From Candidatus Peregrinibacteria bacterium GW2011_GWC2_39_14 (GTDB lineage Bacteria > Patescibacteriota > Gracilibacteria > UBA1369 > UBA12463): a stretch of 64,000 nucleotides of DNA. Within the stretch, counting starts at the first letter, position 1. Each line of letters opens with the position of its first letter. Positions 8,132 to 16,741 of the stretch are shown in pieces. The position numbers and the translations under genes are program-made. Location of the stretch: NCBI GenBank assembly GCA_000993595.1, contig LBWJ01000012.1, forward strand, positions 1 to 64,000, in the 5' to 3' direction. The notes under the pieces are model-generated. The model did not search any database, had not been told where the DNA came from, and worked only from the letters and a program-made list of their open reading frames with translations.

Positions 8132-9346
8132 ATGAAAATCGGTCATAAAGCGGACACAGTGCTTCTTATAACAATCGGGGCTTTGCTTCTTTTTGGGCTT
8201 GTAATGATCACGAGTATTGGCGTGCCAAAATCAATACAACTTTCTGCGCCGGATATTCTTTATCCAAGCTGTGATGATCCGAATGTTGATTGTTACCTGC
8301 TGTTCAAAAGACATTTATGGAGGCTTTTAATCGGCGTTTCCGCGTTTCTTATTTTTGCAAAAATTTCATACAGATTTTGGAGAAGAATTTCGACAGGAGT
8401 TTTTATTGCACTTGTTGCTCTTCTTGTTGTTGTTTTGATTTTTGGCTCATCAAATAATACTTTTGCAAAAAGCTGGATTACGATTTTCTATACATCTCTT
8501 CAACCAACCGAGTTCGCAAAACTTGCCATGATTCTTTATTTTTCGCGGTGGCTGGAAGATAAAAAAATGGAATTAAAAACCTTTAAATATGGATTTCTAC
8601 CGTTTATTGTAGTCATGTTTTTGATTGTTATTCCGGTCATGCTTCAGCCGGATATCGGAAGCGTCGTTATCATCGTCAGCATTGCCTCCATAATGTATTT
8701 TTTGGCGGATACGAAAGTTCGGCATCTTGCAATTGGAATTACGGCCGCTATTTTTGTTGGACTGCTTTTGGCTGTTGCCGTACCGCACATTCGTGAAAGA
8801 TTCACAACCTTTATGGGTGCCGGTGAAGAAGTTTGTAGCGAAAGTTCGTGCTGGCAAACAGAACAAGCGAATATCGCCGTTGGAAGTGGCGGATTTTTCG
8901 GCAAAGGTTTAACTCAAGGAATTCAAAAATCATATTGGCTTCCGCAAGCCTCAGATGACTTTATTTTTGCGGCATCAGCCGAAGAAATGGGATTCATGAG
9001 AATTATTTTTATCGTTATTGCGTATGCCGTTATCGGATATCGCGGATTTAAAATTGCAGCAAGGGCTCCTGATACATTTTCCATGCTTGCCGCATCAGGA
9101 ATCACTGCATGGGTTGTGATTCAAGCGTTCTTAAATATTGCGGTTAATATTGGACTTTTCCCTGTAACAGGCATTACACTGCCATTTATAAGCTATGGTG
9201 GATCAAGTCTTGTTGCGACTTTGATCGGCGTTGGAATTTTGGTAAATATTTCTACATACACAACATCAAATTATGCGCATAGTTCTCACGGGTGGAGGCA
9301 CAGCGGGTCACATCCTGCCAAATATAGCAATTATAGAAGAGGTTAA
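8132..9346 (+). CDS. ftsW: FtsW/RodA/SpoVE (SEDS) family peptidoglycan glycosyltransferase
   Basis: 404-aa polytopic SEDS protein that polymerises lipid II at the division or elongation site. The conserved blocks are present: MLQPDIGSVVII, the GGFFGKGLTQG loop with downstream FIFAASAEEMGF, and the C-terminal GITLPFISYGGSSL. The murG partner directly after it favours FtsW over RodA. A TACTAT -10 (8120-8125) ends six bases before the ATG, consistent with a leaderless transcript. The last 24 residues (hydrophilic) lie in the 74-bp overlap with murG, so the two genes are tightly coupled. Confidence 0.92.
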   Translation: MKIGHKADTVLLITIGALLLFGLVMITSIGVPKSIQLSAPDILYPSCDDPNVDCYLLFKRHLWRLLIGVSAFLIFAKISYRFWRRISTGVFIALVALLVVVLIFGSSNNTFAKSWITIFYTSLQPTEFAKLAMILYFSRWLEDKKMELKTFKYGFLPFIVVMFLIVIPVMLQPDIGSVVIIVSIASIMYFLADTKVRHLAIGITAAIFVGLLLAVAVPHIRERFTTFMGAGEEVCSESSCWQTEQANIAVGSGGFFGKGLTQGIQKSYWLPQASDDFIFAASAEEMGFMRIIFIVIAYAVIGYRGFKIAARAPDTFSMLAASGITAWVVIQAFLNIAVNIGLFPVTGITLPFISYGGSSLVATLIGVGILVNISTYTTSNYAHSSHGWRHSGSHPAKYSNYRRG

Positions 9347-10355
9347 AAAAATCTGTTCGGGATGCGAAATTCTGTATATAGGCTCCAAGAAAGGGCCTGA
9401 AAAAGATATATGTGAAAAAGCCGGAATTTCTTTTGATGGCGTTTATACCGGCAAGCTTCGCAGATATTTTTCGATAAATAATTTTATAGATTTGTTTAAA
9501 ATTCCGATGGGGCTAATTCAATCTTATTTTATTTTAAGGCGATTTAGACCTGACGTGATTTTTAGCAAAGGCGGATATGTTTCTGTGCCCGTTGTTGTTG
9601 CCGGAAGAATGCTTAAAATTCGAGTTGTGATTCATGAAGCAGACAGTGTCCCGGGCTTGGCGACAAAAATTTGCGCAAGATTCGCGGATAAGATTTGTGT
9701 TACTTTTCCGGAAACAAAAGGATTAAATCCGAAAAAAACAATTACAACGGGCATGCCTGTAAGGAAAATGATTTTTAAAGGATCTGTTGTAGAAGGCCAT
9801 GAAATAACGAAAATCAAAAATAATAGGCCAACGATTATGATTTGGGGGGGAAGTCTTGGTGCGACTTCAATTAATGAAGCTGTTTGGGAAATTCTGCCAA
9901 GACTTTTGAAAAATTTTAATGTTATTCACATAACAGGACGCGGAAAAATTGGCATAAAACATGTTGAAAAACATTTGGAAAATTATTATCAAATTGAATA
10001 TGCGGATAAAGAATTGCCTCATCTTTATGCGATTACCGATCTTGTTGTCGGACGTGCGGGTGCAAGTGCTGTCTGTGAAATCGCGGCCTTAAATAAGCCG
10101 AGTTTGCTTATACCCCTTGGAACAAAAATAAGTCGCGGAGAGCAAGTTACGAATGCAGATTTTATGAAAACGATTGGTGCAAGCGAAGTGATCTATCCGG
10201 GTGAAGATTTACCAAAATTAATGATTGAAAAAATATCGCCTTTAATGCGCGATAAAAGGCGACTTCAAAATATGAGCACCGCAACAAGGTTGTTTGGAGA
10301 ATTCTGTAGAAATGCTTCAAAAAAAATTGCCGCTTTGCTTGTGCAAAAGCCATAA
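9273..10355 (+). CDS. murG: UDP-GlcNAc:undecaprenyl-PP-MurNAc-pentapeptide GlcNAc transferase
   Basis: Peripheral membrane GT28 enzyme converting lipid I to lipid II. 360 aa. The N-terminal GGGTAGHILPNIAI loop, MIWGGSLGATSIN and the donor-site GRAGASAVCEIAALNKPSLLIPL are all visible. The start lies within the 3' end of ftsW (74-bp overlap, different frame). It supplies the substrate used by FtsW, so the pair forms the lipid II assembly and polymerisation unit. Confidence 0.96.
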   Translation: MRIVLTGGGTAGHILPNIAIIEEVKKICSGCEILYIGSKKGPEKDICEKAGISFDGVYTGKLRRYFSINNFIDLFKIPMGLIQSYFILRRFRPDVIFSKGGYVSVPVVVAGRMLKIRVVIHEADSVPGLATKICARFADKICVTFPETKGLNPKKTITTGMPVRKMIFKGSVVEGHEITKIKNNRPTIMIWGGSLGATSINEAVWEILPRLLKNFNVIHITGRGKIGIKHVEKHLENYYQIEYADKELPHLYAITDLVVGRAGASAVCEIAALNKPSLLIPLGTKISRGEQVTNADFMKTIGASEVIYPGEDLPKLMIEKISPLMRDKRRLQNMSTATRLFGEFCRNASKKIAALLVQKP

Positions 10356-10374
10356 AAGGATAATAATGTAATAC

Positions 10375-10605
10375 ATGCTTACTTGGCTTACCATCATAGT
10401 CCTCAATATCATATCAATAGGATTCGCGATAGTTACGATACTTCGAATCCATTATGGTTGCATGAAAAGAAACCATTTGCCGGAGTCAAAATACACTCTG
10501 CTTTTTAGATTTATATCAATAAAAAAAGTCTCGACAATTTACCTTTTTGCCATAATCTTTGTTGCCGCTGTTTCATTTACTTTAACCTATTTAACTTACG
10601 TATGA
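10375..10605 (+). CDS. Small membrane protein, 76 aa
   Basis: Two hydrophobic segments (about residues 1-25 and 47-72) with a basic loop between. Unknown family. Its stop overlaps the ATG of the next gene (ATGA), so the two are coupled and probably act together at the membrane. Confidence 0.7.
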   Translation: MLTWLTIIVLNIISIGFAIVTILRIHYGCMKRNHLPESKYTLLFRFISIKKVSTIYLFAIIFVAAVSFTLTYLTYV

Positions 10606-11189
10606 TGGAAAATCCGGCTGACAATAAGGATAAAGTCTTTAAAGGCCAACTGGCTGATGAAAATTTTATTTTATTTTTTAGAAAACATTGGCTTTATATG
10701 ATCCCCGCGATTTTGATATTTATTCTCATGTGCTCAATTGTCGCAGGCGCAATTACAGCGATAGTTTTTTATGATCTGTATAAAATAAGCTCTTCATTGC
10801 ATTATTTCGTAACAACTTTTTCTTTAATTATATTTTTGGCTTATACGCATTGGTTTTTCATTAAAATCCTTGATCATTTTTTGACCATTTGTATATTAAC
10901 CGACAGACGTTTACTTGCGCTTTCAAAATCAGTTTACATCAAAGATTTAAAAGAAATTGCAGATATCGGAACAATCCAAGAAGTAAAGGAGGATCAAGAA
11001 GGATTGATAAAAAATTTCTTGAAATATGGAGACATTGTTATAACTTTTGCATCTTCTTCGGCGATAATGATTCTGCGCGACGTGCCAAACGTTGAATTCC
11101 ACTTCAGGGCTTTAATGAGAGCAAGAGAAGAGCTCATAGAAAAGCAACGACCAAAAGAGATTGCGGTAGAAGCAAACCCCGTGGAATAA
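10602..11189 (+). CDS. Membrane protein with bacterial PH-like domain
   Basis: 195 aa. Two membrane segments (about residues 32-57 and 72-95) are followed by a cytoplasmic beta-rich domain (LTDRRLLALSKSVYIKDLKEI... to RARE) whose pattern matches the bPH2/YdbS-like fold. Such proteins are common in CPR genomes; their role is unclear. It is coupled by ATGA overlap to the 76-aa membrane protein and followed after 7 nt by a LemA-like gene. Confidence 0.75.
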   Translation: MMENPADNKDKVFKGQLADENFILFFRKHWLYMIPAILIFILMCSIVAGAITAIVFYDLYKISSSLHYFVTTFSLIIFLAYTHWFFIKILDHFLTICILTDRRLLALSKSVYIKDLKEIADIGTIQEVKEDQEGLIKNFLKYGDIVITFASSSAIMILRDVPNVEFHFRALMRAREELIEKQRPKEIAVEANPVE

Positions 11190-11196
11190 TAATTCT

Positions 11197-11676
11197 ATGT
11201 TTATGAATATTTTAATTGTTAGCGTTTGCATTTTTGTCCTGCTTGTTTTGGCCATTATTTTTTATGTTTTTTTCATGAACTTGAAAAAAGATGTTAATAA
11301 AAATTGGTTAAGATTATATTTTCTACTCCGAAGAAGGCAGGATGCTGTCCCTGCGCTGATTGAGATTTTTAGAAAGCATTTTCCGGCGAATAAAAAAATA
11401 TTTATTGAGACGGTTAAAGCGCGTCAGAAAGCCTATTTTGAGATTACGGATGAGAATGTTGCAGAAATGAATTTCATGATAAAAAGAATAATTTCGCACG
11501 GAAAAAAGTCACAAAAAATGATGCATGATTTGAATTTCCTGGAAATTAAAAATACTTTTTCAGAAAATAATGAAACGGTTCAGATTGCGGCGGTTGAATA
11601 TAATATTGCGGTGAATAAATATAATTTTTGGGGGAGGATTTTGCTTCAGAAAAAGGTAGAATTATTTGATTTCTAA
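11197..11676 (+). CDS. LemA-like membrane-anchored protein
   Basis: 159 aa with an N-terminal membrane anchor (residues 4-27) and a helical domain. The LemA-like pattern is seen in NKNWLRLYFLLRRRQDAVPALIEIF (residues 36-60, here N/W/RR-D-VPAL) and in the late VEYNIAVNKYNFWGRIL. It is shorter and more divergent than typical LemA. Last gene of the 10375-11676 cluster. Confidence 0.65.
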   Translation: MFMNILIVSVCIFVLLVLAIIFYVFFMNLKKDVNKNWLRLYFLLRRRQDAVPALIEIFRKHFPANKKIFIETVKARQKAYFEITDENVAEMNFMIKRIISHGKKSQKMMHDLNFLEIKNTFSENNETVQIAAVEYNIAVNKYNFWGRILLQKKVELFDF

Positions 11677-11767
11677 ATAGCGTTTCGGATTATTTTGGGT
11701 AGTTTTTGAATTCTGTCTCTCGATATATTTTTCTCAATAATTCGATGTTCTGCCCTATTAGACTTGC

Positions 11768-11791
11768 GATTTTTCACATTCGTGAAAAATC
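11768..11791. repeat. 10-bp inverted repeat upstream of the lexA promoter
   Basis: GATTTTTCAC, 4-nt loop, GTGAAAAATC, perfect. It ends 2 nt before the lexA -35. It could be an operator or the terminator stem of the LemA-like gene, although no T run follows. Confidence 0.5.
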
Positions 11792-11793
11792 TG

Positions 11794-11823
11794 TTGACAG
11801 GTGAGTATACCCTCACCTATAAT
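11794..11823 (+). promoter_or_regulatory. lexA promoter with putative LexA (SOS) box
   Basis: Consensus TTGACA (11794-11799), 18-nt spacer, consensus TATAAT (11818-11823). An inverted repeat AGGTGAG-N6-CTCACCT (11799-11818) fills the spacer and touches both hexamers. The identical arms sit at the same position in the recA promoter. This is the expected place for autorepression by LexA. Confidence 0.85.
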
Positions 11824-11855
11824 CTTGGTGTACTAAAAATTAACCATTTAGAAAA

Positions 11856-12515
11856 ATGACAAAATCTAAAATCCAAGCGACAAATGGAAGCGTCTCAAAA
11901 GTACTGACAGATAAACAAGGCAAACTTCTTCGCTTCATAGAAAAATATCAAATTTCAAATGGCGGCAGTCCAACATTGCGCGAAATGCGTGAAAAAATGA
12001 AAGTGAGTTCAGACAATAGCATCTTAAAGCTTTTGCATGCGCTTAAAGAAAAAGGTTATATTCAAAAAGATAGCACCCCTCGCGGAATAAAAATGCTTAA
12101 TAGCGTTCGCGAAAGGTTTGAAAATGTTGTCAGTTCGTTCAAATTGCCTGTTCTTGGAATGATCCCTGCGGGTGGCCCTGTTTTAACAGAAGAATACGTC
12201 ACGGACTACGTAAATGTCGGCGAAGATTTGGTTTATAAACCTGAATCTTGGCTGCTCAAAGTGAAGGGCAATAGCATGATCGATGCCGGAATTATGGATG
12301 GCGATACCGCAATCGTTTGCAGCTCCATTGAGCCAAATGTTTTCGATATCGTTGTTGCGCTTATTGATAACGAAAATACTTTAAAAAGGCTTGTTAAGGA
12401 AAATGGCATAACTTATTTAAGAGCTGAAAATCCAGAATATCACGATTTGATTCCGATGAATGAACTTCAAGTTCAGGGTGTTGTCACCGGAATCATTAGA
12501 AAGTATAAAAATTAA
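11856..12515 (+). CDS. lexA: LexA repressor
   Basis: 219 aa. An N-terminal winged helix-turn-helix (about residues 17-80, SPTLREMREKMKVSS as recognition region) is followed by an S24 self-cleaving domain. The cleavage site is A105-G106 in MIPAGGP, the catalytic Ser is S140 (GNSM) and the Lys K177 (TLKRL). The spacings 105-140 and 140-177 equal those of E. coli LexA (84-119-156), so RecA-stimulated autocleavage should be intact. The leader is about 25 nt. A 45-codon open frame follows after 11 nt. Confidence 0.97.
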   Translation: MTKSKIQATNGSVSKVLTDKQGKLLRFIEKYQISNGGSPTLREMREKMKVSSDNSILKLLHALKEKGYIQKDSTPRGIKMLNSVRERFENVVSSFKLPVLGMIPAGGPVLTEEYVTDYVNVGEDLVYKPESWLLKVKGNSMIDAGIMDGDTAIVCSSIEPNVFDIVVALIDNENTLKRLVKENGITYLRAENPEYHDLIPMNELQVQGVVTGIIRKYKN

Positions 12516-12526
12516 ATTTACATAAC

Positions 12527-12664
12527 ATGTTCAAACCAGTAAACACAATCAGGATCCCGTTATTCAAGAGGATGAAAAGGTCTTTATATGGCCGAAAAAA
12601 CATTCTTGGAATAGCGGTGCAAAAAAATCTTATGCAACTTGAACAAAGCCCTCTGTTCAAATAA
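12527..12664 (+). CDS. Possible 45-aa basic protein downstream of lexA
   Basis: ATG at 12527, stop TAA at 12662-12664, starting 11 nt after the lexA stop. The peptide begins MFKPVNTIRIPLFKRMKRS and is strongly basic. No homologue recognised. If real it would be cotranscribed with lexA and therefore SOS-controlled. Short length makes chance opening possible. Confidence 0.35.
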   Translation: MFKPVNTIRIPLFKRMKRSLYGRKNILGIAVQKNLMQLEQSPLFK

Positions 12665-12754
12665 AAGATTTCCACTTGGCGCTTTCAAAGCTTTTGCTAT
12701 AAAATAGTGCCTGCATCATGCAAAATGATCAGGTATAGTTTGGATGCGCCGTTT

Positions 12755-12830
12755 GCCGCCTTAGCTCAGTTGGTAGAGCGTCGGTATCGTAAACCGCAGG
12801 TCCCGAGTTCGACTCTCGGAGGCGGCTCCA
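12755..12830 (+). tRNA. tRNA-Thr(CGT)
   Basis: Acceptor GCCGCCT/AGGCGGC, D arm GCTC-AGTTGGTA-GAGC, anticodon loop ATCGTAA (anticodon CGT), T arm CCGAG-TTCGACT-CTCGG, with CCA encoded. The first anticodon-stem pair is a T-C mismatch. Followed directly by trailer element A. Confidence 0.95.
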
Positions 12831-12966
12831 GCTACATGTGAGAAATGCGATCCGTAGTGAAGAGAGCGCGTATCTAGCGTTCTCGGAACGTAGGAGAAAA
12901 AACGTAGGAATTAGTCAAGCGTAGCGCAGACTTATTTCAAGTTTTTTCAGCATTTCCCTTGTGCAA
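12831..12966 (+). ncRNA. tRNA 3' trailer element, copy A
   Basis: Directly downstream of tRNA-Thr(CGT). It contains ATCCGTAGTGAA and then an 8-bp hairpin GAGAGCGC (12862-12869), loop GTATCTA, GCGTTCTC (12877-12884), then CGGAACG. The distal half, ATTAGTC, GACTTATTTCAAG and CCCTTGTGCAA, is shared with copy B. The stem differs from copies B and C but pairing is kept. Confidence 0.6.
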
Positions 12967-12967
12967 G

Positions 12968-13711
12968 CTAAATAAATTTGAACTGAATAATTAGCATATT
13001 CCTGCTAGGTGATGCTGCAAAATCAACATGAACTCTTTTATTCAAACCACCTACGATAGAAAATTTTTGCTTAAAAAGACCCCACATCTGTTCAGCTATT
13101 TGATCTGTAATTCTTAACCCTGTCCACGACTCATCTCTCAGTTTACCATCAAACGGAGTCACTCTGGATAAATAAGCAATCCAATCCCTCCCGAATTTCC
13201 TGTCCATCCTGTGACATTCTGTTATTACATATCCCCTATTTATTGTCGGCGTCGCGGGATCTAGCACTGGAAATATATTTCTTGTGAATTCATCGAAAAA
13301 AGCTTGATCAGGACTTAACGTTTTCCTAACCCTTTCTCGCGTATTCGGCCCATTTGGCGCATCGCCCCAAAAATCCGGAGCCTCCATTATGCCTCTTGCT
13401 TTTTCCACGTCATCCGCGTCAACAACGGCTTGTGCAATCGCTTCTTCACTTCCAAGAATTTCAACGTCAGCCCATGCAGCACTTCCGTTCAAACGCACTG
13501 TTCTTGAGTATCCCAATCCCGGAACATTAATTGAAAATACACCATCCCTATAAACTAAATCGCAAACAATACCTTCTCGCGGCACACCTCTGCCTTTAAA
13601 AACAACTTTAACTTCTAATTCCGGCTTTAATCCAAAAGCTCTTACGAGCATAAATTCATTTACGGTTTTAAGGCTATCTTGTCCTGAATTTTTAGCGTTC
13701 GATCTATTCAT
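12968..13711 (-). CDS. Hypothetical protein, 247 aa
   Basis: Soluble protein without recognised domain. Residues 20-85 look beta-rich (VKVVFKGRGVPREGIVCDLVYRDG). The second half contains the charged stretch TRERVRKTLSPDQAFFDEFTR. A TATAAT (13739-13744, extended TAG-TATAAT) lies 27 nt upstream of the ATG, so the mRNA has a leader. It faces tRNA-Thr with only a short gap. Confidence 0.75.
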   Translation of the reverse strand: MNRSNAKNSGQDSLKTVNEFMLVRAFGLKPELEVKVVFKGRGVPREGIVCDLVYRDGVFSINVPGLGYSRTVRLNGSAAWADVEILGSEEAIAQAVVDADDVEKARGIMEAPDFWGDAPNGPNTRERVRKTLSPDQAFFDEFTRNIFPVLDPATPTINRGYVITECHRMDRKFGRDWIAYLSRVTPFDGKLRDESWTGLRITDQIAEQMWGLFKQKFSIVGGLNKRVHVDFAASPSRNMLIIQFKFI

Positions 13712-13830
13712 TTCGACTTATTGTATTAAGTATTGGATATTATACTAACAGTTTTTTTGGGTAAGTCAAGGTCAACAGGTTTGATGCGACCGTCGTATGC
13801 TATAATTCTCTCGAATTTATTTATATTTCC

Positions 13831-15036
13831 ATGCAACTTTTCCACGAACGATTCAATTTACCCGCACCAAAACTGCAAAATCCGCTTGATCGCCAAAAGT
13901 TGCGACTGAGTTTTCGAAATGAACGCCATCTGCATAAAAGAAAATGTGATTTAACCGGAAAAGATATAATCAGCACTTATCCTGCCGGTACGCTATTTCC
14001 GGTTTATCAAAAAGAGGCTTGGTGGAGCGATGCGTGGGACCCACTCGCCTTTGGCGTGGATTTTGATTTTAAAAAAACTTTTACGGAAAACTTTAAAATC
14101 TTGCAAAATAAAACTCCAAGAATGGCTTTAAATGCACAAAATGTGACAAATAGCGATTATGCGAATTATTGTTGCGACGCGAAAAATTGCTACATTGTTT
14201 ATGGCTCAATTGTTGTTGAAGATTGCTATTATGGCTCGCCTTATTATTCCAAGGATTGTGTTGATAATACAATTTTGAGGCACTCAGAACTTTGCTATGA
14301 ATGCATTGATAGTGAAAAATTATACAATTGCGACTGGCTTCAAGATTCTGAAAATTGCCGCGACTGCAAATATGGATATGATCTCAAAAATTGTCATGAT
14401 TGCGTTTTTTGCGTTGGAATAAGGGGCGCTTCTTATCACATTTTTAATAAGCCTTATTCAAAAGAAGAATATCTTGTGCGAATAAAAAATATGGATTTAA
14501 AAAAACCTTCTTCGCTTGATTTTAATAATTTTGAAATGCTAAAAATGCGTATGCCAAGGCAGTTTATGATTGGCGCGCATAATGAAAACGTTGTTGGGAA
14601 TTACCTGTTCCATTGCAAAAACGTTTTTGAATCTTTTAACGCGGAAAGGTGTGAAGATTGCGCTTATTTGGGCCAAGTTATGGATTGCAAAGATTGTCAG
14701 GACGTTAATTATATGGAAAATTCCGAGCTTTGCTACGACTCTTTTGGCTTCTATAATAACTACATGGTTTGGTTCTGCAATACTGCCGGAAATGGCAAGT
14801 TTATGCAGTATTGTGAGTTTTGCGCAAATTCAAAATATCTTTTTGGATGCATCTCTGTGAAAAATAACGAATATTGCATTTTTAATAAAAAATATAGTCA
14901 GTTGGAATTTGAAAAGCTACAAGCTAAAATCATCGACCATATGAAAGAAACCGGTGAATATGGCAATTATCTTGATAAAAGTTTGGTGCTATTTAAATAT
15001 GAGGATACCGCGGCGAATGACTACTTTAGGAAATGA
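13831..15036 (+). CDS. Cys-rich repeat protein (CPR 'caiB/baiF-like' family)
   Basis: 401 aa. An N-terminal zinc-finger-like part (about residues 35-60, KRKCDLTGKDI) is followed by two blocks of repeated short units with C-x-x-C, C-Y and N-C pairs (SELCYEC, NCRDCKYGYDLKNCHDC, RCEDCAYLGQVMDCKDCQD). The units recur every 9-15 residues, as expected for a solenoid whose turns are capped by Cys pairs or metals. Proteins of this kind are widespread in CPR genomes and often mislabelled caiB/baiF. Function unknown. TATAAT lies 24 nt before the ATG. Confidence 0.8.
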   Translation: MQLFHERFNLPAPKLQNPLDRQKLRLSFRNERHLHKRKCDLTGKDIISTYPAGTLFPVYQKEAWWSDAWDPLAFGVDFDFKKTFTENFKILQNKTPRMALNAQNVTNSDYANYCCDAKNCYIVYGSIVVEDCYYGSPYYSKDCVDNTILRHSELCYECIDSEKLYNCDWLQDSENCRDCKYGYDLKNCHDCVFCVGIRGASYHIFNKPYSKEEYLVRIKNMDLKKPSSLDFNNFEMLKMRMPRQFMIGAHNENVVGNYLFHCKNVFESFNAERCEDCAYLGQVMDCKDCQDVNYMENSELCYDSFGFYNNYMVWFCNTAGNGKFMQYCEFCANSKYLFGCISVKNNEYCIFNKKYSQLEFEKLQAKIIDHMKETGEYGNYLDKSLVLFKYEDTAANDYFRK

Positions 15037-15090
15037 TCAAGCTTCAATTTACAATTTACATTCAATTTTCAAGTTACAATTTTTAAGTTT
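15037..15090 (+). repeat. CAATTTAC-type AT-rich repeat, copy 1
   Basis: A run of TTCAATTTACAATTTACATTC and TTTTCAAGTTACAATTTTTAA units directly after a stop codon. Four similar copies occur at 17706, 28863, 35644 and 49863. Confidence 0.7.
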
Positions 15091-15100
15091 AAAAAATATA

Positions 15101-15129
15101 TTGCGCAGCAATTACCGCCGTGCTAATAT
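15101..15129 (+). promoter_or_regulatory. tRNA-Thr(TGT) promoter
   Basis: TTGCGC (15101-15106), 17-nt spacer, TAATAT (15124-15129) preceded by TGC. The tRNA begins 12 nt downstream. Confidence 0.6.
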
Positions 15130-15140
15130 TTTTGCACTAT

Positions 15141-15216
15141 GCCGCCTTAGCTCAGCTGGTAGAGCAACTGTTTTGTAAACAGTAGGTCTTCGGTTCGAAT
15201 CCGAAAGGCGGCTCCA
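15141..15216 (+). tRNA. tRNA-Thr(TGT)
   Basis: Same acceptor stem as tRNA-Thr(CGT) (GCCGCCT/AGGCGGC), D arm GCTC-AGCTGGTA-GAGC, anticodon arm ACTGT-TTTGTAA-ACAGT (anticodon TGT), T arm TCGGTTCGAATCCGA, CCA encoded. No trailer element follows; a DedA gene starts 16 nt later. Confidence 0.97.
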
Positions 15217-15231
15217 GAATCACCCTCACCA

Positions 15232-15951
15232 ATGAATAATTTTAGAAACTTTTTAAAATATGCATCCTTCCCAATCGGGCTATTTATAGCTATGGGGGTG
15301 TTTTTACTTTTATATCAATTTTTTGGATTGCCAACCTTTGCGGAAATAATTAATTATGCGCAAAATGCCTACAATGAACATGGCTATTATGTGATTATTA
15401 TCGCTTCTTTAATGGAGGGGCTTTTGGTTGTAAACTGGTATTTTCCGGGATCAATCGTAATCATAATGGGAACAACTTTTGCAATAACCGGACATCAAAA
15501 TGTGCCTTTAACGGTCGCTTTAATTACGCTTTGCTTTTTCCTAACTTCAATTTTGAATTTCCTTCTTGGAAAATATGGTTGGTATAAATTACTTTTAAAA
15601 TTCGGACTCAAATCCGAGATAGAAAGAATGAAACAAAGATTGGAAAAATATGGTCCAAAAATCATATTAATAAGCTATTTTCATCCTCACGTAGGCTCGC
15701 TTACAGCAACCAGCGCGGGAATTTTACATTTAAAAACCCGAACATTTTTGATTTATTCTTTTCTGGCTTTTTTAATCTGGAACAGCTTTTGGACTTTGAT
15801 GATTTACCTTATTGGTCCGCAAATACTCAAAATCACCAATTTCAAAAACCTAATGATAATAATCGCCGTATGGATAATTGTTATGGGGATTATTTTTTAT
15901 AGAAAATCAAAAAAGAAGAAGGCTTTAGCGGAAGCTGTGCCGATTCCTTAA
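15232..15951 (+). CDS. DedA family membrane protein (VTT domain)
   Basis: 239 aa with about five membrane segments. The DedA pattern is visible: an acidic residue before the re-entrant loop (LMEGLLVVNWYFPGSIVIIMG, residues 61-81 region), LLGKYGWYKLLLKFGL, and the later HPHVGSLTATSAGIL. DedA proteins act in lipid carrier flipping and membrane homeostasis. The C-terminus is Lys-rich. The gene may be cotranscribed with tRNA-Thr. Confidence 0.85.
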   Translation: MNNFRNFLKYASFPIGLFIAMGVFLLLYQFFGLPTFAEIINYAQNAYNEHGYYVIIIASLMEGLLVVNWYFPGSIVIIMGTTFAITGHQNVPLTVALITLCFFLTSILNFLLGKYGWYKLLLKFGLKSEIERMKQRLEKYGPKIILISYFHPHVGSLTATSAGILHLKTRTFLIYSFLAFLIWNSFWTLMIYLIGPQILKITNFKNLMIIIAVWIIVMGIIFYRKSKKKKALAEAVPIP

Positions 15952-15955
15952 AGAA

Positions 15956-15984
15956 TTAATTCCGACGGACGGCTCCGGAATTAA
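15956..15984. terminator. Hairpin between convergent dedA and hepT genes
   Basis: A 9-bp perfect stem TTAATTCCG/CGGAATTAA with 11-nt loop. On the minus strand TTCTTTAAGG follows, on the plus strand AAAAA. It overlaps the hepT stop codon and probably serves as a shared terminator. Confidence 0.55.
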
Positions 15985-16340
15985 AAAAGCACCTGCCTCT
16001 TAAACGTCTTTTTAATTTTTGCTATTTTTTCCTTTAAGGCCGGGATGTCTTCCTTTATCGCCTCCCAAAGAATCTCGCTATCTATGCCGAAATATTCATG
16101 CGTCACCTTATTTCTCATTCCGATTATTTGCCTCCATGGAATTTCCTTATGACCTTCTTTTAGCTTACTTGGCGCATTTTTTGCCGCTTCGCCTATTATT
16201 TCCAGGTTTCTCACGACGGCATCTATTATCATTTCATCTTTTTTAAATTTCGCAAAATTACATCCTTTCGTATATTTTAAAATCTTATTGCAAGAGCAAT
16301 AAATATCATTTACATACAAAAATATGTCTCTTTTAGGCAT
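15981..16340 (-). CDS. hepT: HepT-like toxin (DUF86, HEPN RNase)
   Basis: 119 aa, all helical, with the HEPN motif R-x4-H-x-Y intact in MRNKVTHEYFG (about residues 89-99). In characterised MntA/HepT modules HepT is an RNase silenced by AMP added to this Tyr by MntA. I chose the ATG at 16340, 8 bp inside the end of mntA; a TTG two codons upstream is also possible. Gene order (antitoxin first) fits known modules. Confidence 0.9.
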   Translation of the reverse strand: MPKRDIFLYVNDIYCSCNKILKYTKGCNFAKFKKDEMIIDAVVRNLEIIGEAAKNAPSKLKEGHKEIPWRQIIGMRNKVTHEYFGIDSEILWEAIKEDIPALKEKIAKIKKTFKRQVLF

Positions 16341-16629
16341 ACACAAGATCCTTAAGAACTTCTTTTTTTATTGTCGACTTGATGGCTTTTTTTGTTGTCA
16401 AATCAACTTTTGCGCCCAATATTTTGGAAAGGTAATTTTCAAGTTCCATAAATGCAAAAAGACTTATCGGCTGATCCAGCTCCACCATAACATCAATATC
16501 ACTATTTTTATTATTTTCGCCCCTAGCAACAGACCCAAAAATAGCTATCCTCTTAACCCCAAATTTACACTTAAGAGTTGCTAGATTTTCATTGATTAAG
16601 TCTATATGTATTTTTAAGCTTTTTGTCAT
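16333..16629 (-). CDS. mntA: MntA-like antitoxin nucleotidyltransferase
   Basis: 98 aa. Minimal nucleotidyltransferase with the G-S-x10-D-x-D motif (FGSVARGENNKNSDIDVMVEL). In known systems it AMPylates the HepT Tyr and neutralises it. A TACAAT lies 9 nt before the ATG, so the leader is short or absent. It overlaps hepT by 8 bp. Confidence 0.9.
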   Translation of the reverse strand: MTKSLKIHIDLINENLATLKCKFGVKRIAIFGSVARGENNKNSDIDVMVELDQPISLFAFMELENYLSKILGAKVDLTTKKAIKSTIKKEVLKDLVYA

Positions 16630-16741
16630 CGCAATAACATTGTAGCACGATCTTTTGGAGTGTTTAAATAGATGTTATATTTATTCGCTATTGAACCAAG
16701 ACCGGTTATGGTAGAATTAATATAGTTTAAACAAGAAATTA

